Source: Bacteroidota bacterium
GTDB taxonomy: Bacteria > Bacteroidota > Bacteroidia > Bacteroidales > CAJPTX01
NCBI GenBank assembly: GCA_002748015.1
Contig: PDRH01000120.1
Coordinates: 1-8,190, forward strand
DNA length: 8,190 bases
Direction of reading: 5' to 3'
Within the stretch, counting starts at the first letter, position 1. Each line of letters opens with the position of its first letter. The position numbers were made by a program, and so were the translations under genes. This document shows positions 5,208 to 8,190 of this stretch, piece by piece. Below the pieces are notes generated by a model. The model saw only the letters and a program-made list of their open reading frames with translations, was not told the DNA's origin and did not search any database.

Positions 5208-6293
5208 CGAGCACCAGTAGTCTGGGTTCGCCACCACCTTGGCCAGCTTCTTCCCATGCCCATTGATTACCCAGAGGGTTTTGGATATCCCGCCTTTCTC
5301 CTCGTCGAACCTGGACTCTATGTATGCGATATGCTTCCCCGCCCAGCGTACCTGATCGCTCTCGGCAACCCCGTCCTCCAGGATCACCCTTTGCTCCGAG
5401 CCGTCCAGGCTGGCCACGCACACCGGGCCGTGCGCAATGTCGCTGCTCGCCAGCACCACGCCGAAGAGCACCCTCGTGGGATTGGGGCTATAATCGTAGG
5501 GGTATCTGGCATTCACGAAGGTCGGATGCTCTAGCCCCTTCACCTTCAGGTCTAGCCTATCGCTAATGACCGCCCCATTGAACACCAGCTGGTCGGCCGC
5601 ATTCATGTAGAGGGCACCGTGCTCACTCTCTTCCATCGGTACGCTCAGCACGGGCGTATAGTCCCACTCGAAGTCCGGGGTGCTGGCCTCCACCTCGTAC
5701 GCTATCCACTCCTGCGAATCATACGTTCGTACTATGCCAGCCGCAAAGTTGTAGGCCACCGCTAGGTTGAAGCTATAGCGCTCCTCGCTGTACTCGTAGG
5801 GCAGGACGATTTCCGCCGACTGCTCATCCCCGACCTCTAGGTATCTGAGCCTGCAGGGTTCAGGGCCGTAGGGTATCATGCACTGCTCCTTCCTTACCTC
5901 GAAGCGGCAGTATTCGCTGGCATGGGGTTCCTCCCCCTCCACGAACTGTACCGAATGTAGCGCCAGCTCGCTACCCTCATCCGTGGTAGCAAAGAGCACA
6001 GGCCCCATAAAAACGCAGTTGAAAGCCTTCGAGCCTAGTGCCTTCACCTCCACTGTCCGATTGCTGCGGACATCGTAGGCGAAGAGCCGCCCTGCCTTAA
6101 CGTAGGCTATCTGCGGCTTAAAGGTTAGGTCTTCCGACTGGGCTTCCACCACCGCTTGCCGGGAGTCTACCGGGTCAATGCTATCGCCTAGCGTATCGCT
6201 TAGGCTATCGCTTACCCCCGAGGGCTTCTGCACGCCCCCGCAGGCCGCTAGCCCCAGGGTGAAAAGGAGTAGTAGGTACTGTAGTCGTTTCAT
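5199..6293 (-). CDS. Lipoprotein, beta-propeller-like, third gene of a paralogous trio
   Basis: A 364-aa lipoprotein precursor: MKRLQYLLLLFTLGLAAC with the lipobox LAAC, so Cys18 is the predicted lipidated residue, followed by Gly-Gly and a Ser/Asp-rich linker (25-45) built on a 12-bp tandem repeat. No acidic run directly after the Cys resembles a known Bacteroidota surface-export signal, so periplasmic or surface display is open. The mature domain from about 58 has short strand pairs such as IAYVKAGRLFAYD, VLFATTD, ALYMNAADQLVFNG, SPNPTRVLFGVV, GPVCVASLDGS and HIAYIESR, a spacing typical of TolB/PD40-like beta-propellers. Cysteines 93 (FNCVF), 129, 138 and 361 (DYWC at the C-terminus) match those of the two paralogues upstream; Cys147 and Cys292 are extra relative to the next paralogue. 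It begins 28 bases after the previous stop and is probably the last gene of the operon. It ends in TAG. Function unknown. Confidence 0.8.
   Translation of the reverse strand: MKRLQYLLLLFTLGLAACGGVQKPSGVSDSLSDTLGDSIDPVDSRQAVVEAQSEDLTFKPQIAYVKAGRLFAYDVRSNRTVEVKALGSKAFNCVFMGPVLFATTDEGSELALHSVQFVEGEEPHASEYCRFEVRKEQCMIPYGPEPCRLRYLEVGDEQSAEIVLPYEYSEERYSFNLAVAYNFAAGIVRTYDSQEWIAYEVEASTPDFEWDYTPVLSVPMEESEHGALYMNAADQLVFNGAVISDRLDLKVKGLEHPTFVNARYPYDYSPNPTRVLFGVVLASSDIAHGPVCVASLDGSEQRVILEDGVAESDQVRWAGKHIAYIESRFDEEKGGISKTLWVINGHGKKLAKVVANPDYWCSME
6182..6217 (-). repeat. 12-bp tandem repeat (about 3 copies) in the lipoprotein linker
   Basis: Copies at 6182-6193, 6194-6205 and 6206-6217 (plus strand TATCGCCTAGCG, TATCGCTTAGGC, TATCGCTTACCC). 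On the coding strand they give VSDS-LSDT-LGDS, a flexible acidic tether between the lipidated Cys and the folded domain. A 12-bp unit changes linker length without shifting frame. Confidence 0.65.
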
Positions 6294-6321
6294 AGCTGTC
6301 TCTATTAATTATCCTAGCCCT

Positions 6322-7332
6322 CTACCGGGCACACCAGAAGTCCACGTTCTCCTCCACCACCCGCTCCGAGAAGTCTCGGCAGGAGTATATCTTCAGCCCG
6401 CCATTGTTCAGTATCAGGCTATGGCTATCACCCAGGAAGCGGGGGTAGGGGTCGAACCCCGTGCGTGCATGCTTAAAGATGTAGCAACCCGAGCCATCCG
6501 TTTTCGCCACGAGCATGGGCCCCCCGTAGGGGTCGTAGTAGCCGCTGCCACAGACCACCAGCTTCCCATCCTTGGAGGGGCGGGCTTCCATGTAGCGATC
6601 TGGTGCATCCGCAAAGTCGCTAGCCCGGGCAATCACCTTCCCCTTATAGAGCAGGTCCTTATCCTTGCTGACGCTCAGGCCCGAGCATGCTTCCTCCCCA
6701 TCCTCCCCCTCTTCGGGTACGATGTGGCAGCTGGGGCTAAGGCTATCGTCTTTTAGCTCCAGCTCGTTGAGCTCTGCCTTCTGGGTCGCTACGCCCGATT
6801 CGGGATTGTAGACCGCGCAGCTCATGAAGCCGAGGTCATCCGTATACGGCTCGTAGGGGATTATAACCACGCCTTCGCTGAAGAAGGGGGCCGCCATCTG
6901 GTCAATGCTTATGCATTCCTCCAGGGGGATATCAAGGCTACAGAGTTCCTCTAGCCCTGTGCACTTGCCGTCTTCGAACTTCGCCCGCTTGAGTGCTGCG
7001 AGCTTGGCACCGCGCACCACCGTGTAGTAGAGCATACCATCATCGGGAGAGAATACGCAGCTGAATACCGCCTCCTTCTCCGCCTCTACTGGCTGCTTCT
7101 CTAGGGTTACCGCATTCAGCAGGAAGAGCTCCCCCTCCACAATGTAGGCCACATCCGGCCGCTGGTTCACCGGGATGTCCACCAGGCCATCATCACCCGC
7201 CACGCCCGTCTCCACAGCCTCTACAGGGCTATCGCTGGCATTACTATCACCATTCCCCCCGCTCGGCTGTCCGCCGCAGGAGGAGAAAAGCAGGCCCACT
7301 AGCAGGGGCAAATAGAGCAGTCGCTTCATCAT
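6322..7332 (-). CDS. Lipoprotein, beta-propeller-like, second gene of a paralogous trio
   Basis: A 336-aa lipoprotein precursor: MMKRLLYLPLLVGLLFSSC, with Cys19 followed by Gly-Gly and a Gly/Ser/Asp linker to about residue 55. The folded part starts with VAYIVEGELFLLN, then VFSCVFSPDDGMLYY, a PD40/TolB-like signature of propeller blades, and includes DLLYKGKVIA, SKDGKLVVCGSG, GPMLVAKTDGSG and LGDSHSLILNN. Cysteines 92, 131, 140 and 334 (VDFWC near the C-terminus) line up with 93, 129, 138 and 361 of the downstream paralogue, and the GPxxVAxxDG motif is shared. Extra cysteines at 124, 172, 202, 216, 261, 283 and 318 make it unusually Cys-rich. ATG 7332 was chosen because it gives an intact signal peptide; a second ATG at 7329 is possible. 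It lies 18 bases after the previous gene and 28 before the next, so co-transcription is likely. It ends in TAG. Function unknown. Confidence 0.8.
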   Translation of the reverse strand: MMKRLLYLPLLVGLLFSSCGGQPSGGNGDSNASDSPVEAVETGVAGDDGLVDIPVNQRPDVAYIVEGELFLLNAVTLEKQPVEAEKEAVFSCVFSPDDGMLYYTVVRGAKLAALKRAKFEDGKCTGLEELCSLDIPLEECISIDQMAAPFFSEGVVIIPYEPYTDDLGFMSCAVYNPESGVATQKAELNELELKDDSLSPSCHIVPEEGEDGEEACSGLSVSKDKDLLYKGKVIARASDFADAPDRYMEARPSKDGKLVVCGSGYYDPYGGPMLVAKTDGSGCYIFKHARTGFDPYPRFLGDSHSLILNNGGLKIYSCRDFSERVVEENVDFWCAR

Positions 7333-7350
7333 CCTATGTGTTAAGGTGGG

Positions 7351-8190
7351 CTACTTCCGAACGCACCAGTACGATATATCCTTCACTATTACTGATGGCG
7401 AGTTGTCCCCCGCATCCGTCAGGCACAGGTTTAAGTGCCATTCCTCCTCGCCGTAGTAGTCTCGCATCGTATGCACCACGCGCTCTCCCACGAAGGCGGG
7501 GCGGAAATCGTCAAGGGAGCTTGCCCCCAGGTTCACTTGGTGTTCGCCGTTCGTATCAGCCACGCACCATGGGCCGTAGACAATCGTAGCCTCCTGGTTC
7601 GCCGCCTTGAATAGTAGCTTGCTGCTATCGGGCGAGAACTGGTAGTAATCGTAGGTGATAAAGCCCTCCGGTCGATCCAGCTTCAAACCGCAGCTCAGGC
7701 AGGCCTCCTTGTACATCAGCTCATCGCCCTTCGTGGCGTACAAATCGCTCTTCTCCCCGGCTTGCTTCAGCTCCCCCTCGGTCTTTACCCAATCCTCACG
7801 GTAGCCACCATCCTTCTCGTACATCAGCTGCGTTAGCTCGTTCCCCTCCACGCCCCGGACGCCCCCCTTGGCCACATCGATCAGCTTCCCAGCCACGAAG
7901 GTAGCAGGCCCATCCATCCACTTGTAGAGCTGGACTGCTCGCCCACCGGGTAGGCCCCATAGCTCGCCAATCGCATCGCTCCCGTCCTTAGCCGTGCAAT
8001 CACTCACGCTAATCTCTAGATCGATCGCTTCGCACCCCACCATGGGCTCCCCATCCGCCAGGGTGATGCTCCGCAGGGAGAGCTTTCCATTCTCCTCCAC
8101 GGCCGTATAGCAGATCTCATCCCGTCCCGGCAGGAAGGTGCAGGTGAACACCTCCACCCCCTCCCTCGTGAGCGGCGTGGATAGCCCCTT
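7351..8190 (-). CDS. Beta-propeller-like paralogue, first visible gene of the trio, 5' end beyond window
   Basis: The frame is open from the right edge to TAG at 7353-7351 (279 codons visible). A GTG at 8157 is not taken as the start, because the 11 codons before it are open and align with the linker and first blade of the next paralogue. The visible part begins with TREGVEVFTCTFLPG, equivalent to VFSCVF in the neighbour, and contains DLEISVSDC, FSPDSSKLLF (a PD40-like blade signature), GPWCVADTNGE and a C-terminal ISYWCVRK. The four framework cysteines are all present, with three extra residues between the middle pair. A lipoprotein signal peptide is expected beyond the window by analogy, not seen. 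Codon use and GC match the other two genes. It precedes the next gene by 18 bases, so the operon promoter lies outside the window. Function unknown. Confidence 0.75.
   Translation of the reverse strand, partial: KGLSTPLTREGVEVFTCTFLPGRDEICYTAVEENGKLSLRSITLADGEPMVGCEAIDLEISVSDCTAKDGSDAIGELWGLPGGRAVQLYKWMDGPATFVAGKLIDVAKGGVRGVEGNELTQLMYEKDGGYREDWVKTEGELKQAGEKSDLYATKGDELMYKEACLSCGLKLDRPEGFITYDYYQFSPDSSKLLFKAANQEATIVYGPWCVADTNGEHQVNLGASSLDDFRPAFVGERVVHTMRDYYGEEEWHLNLCLTDAGDNSPSVIVKDISYWCVRK

Noticed and set aside
8155..8157. GTG as the start of the right-edge gene
   Set aside because: The open frame continues to the window edge, and those 11 codons align with the paralogue. A start here would remove the signal peptide and the first strands.
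1..8190. Alternative genetic code with TAG read as Gln throughout the window
   Set aside because: TAG ends five genes at sensible points: after the terminal Phe of the barrel, after the C-terminal WC motifs of the three lipoprotein-type genes, and at the end of the second WGR-operon gene.

Overview
The window looks like a GC-rich chromosomal segment from a member of the Bacteroidota, possibly Porphyromonas-like, though the genus is not settled by the sequence. The evidence is three TAnnTTTG-type -7 promoter boxes (604-611 on the minus strand, 640-647 and 4166-4173 on the plus strand), no convincing Shine-Dalgarno sequences, two lipoprotein signal peptides ending in Cys-Gly-Gly, and an outer-membrane barrel whose predicted mature N-terminus is Gln. 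No rRNA, tRNA, CRISPR array, transposase or integrase gene was seen.

Layout: (1) 1-481, minus strand: a gene running off the left edge that encodes a bacterial Ig-like (Big_2-type) domain. The reading frame extends back to an ATG at 574, well placed for its promoter, but is interrupted by two amber codons. (2) 482-698: a short divergent promoter region with two mirror-image -7 boxes. (3) 699-4073, plus strand: a two-gene operon of tandem paralogues. The first (600 aa) starts with a WGR domain; the second (521 aa) lacks it. Both carry a large module I cannot assign to a named family, and that module is itself an internal duplication. (4) 4166-5002, plus strand: a monocistronic outer-membrane beta-barrel gene with its own promoter and a perfect-palindrome terminator. 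(5) 5199-8190, minus strand: three closely spaced paralogous genes, two with intact lipoprotein signal peptides and the third cut by the right edge, encoding beta-propeller-like proteins with a shared pattern of cysteines.

The WGR operon and the lipoprotein operon are both lineage-specific-looking expansions by tandem duplication. Nothing in the sequence ties the two together functionally. The most unusual points are the doubled module with an optional WGR domain, a base-composition break inside the first WGR-operon gene, the paired ambers in the Ig-like gene, and the conserved cysteine framework of the lipoprotein trio.
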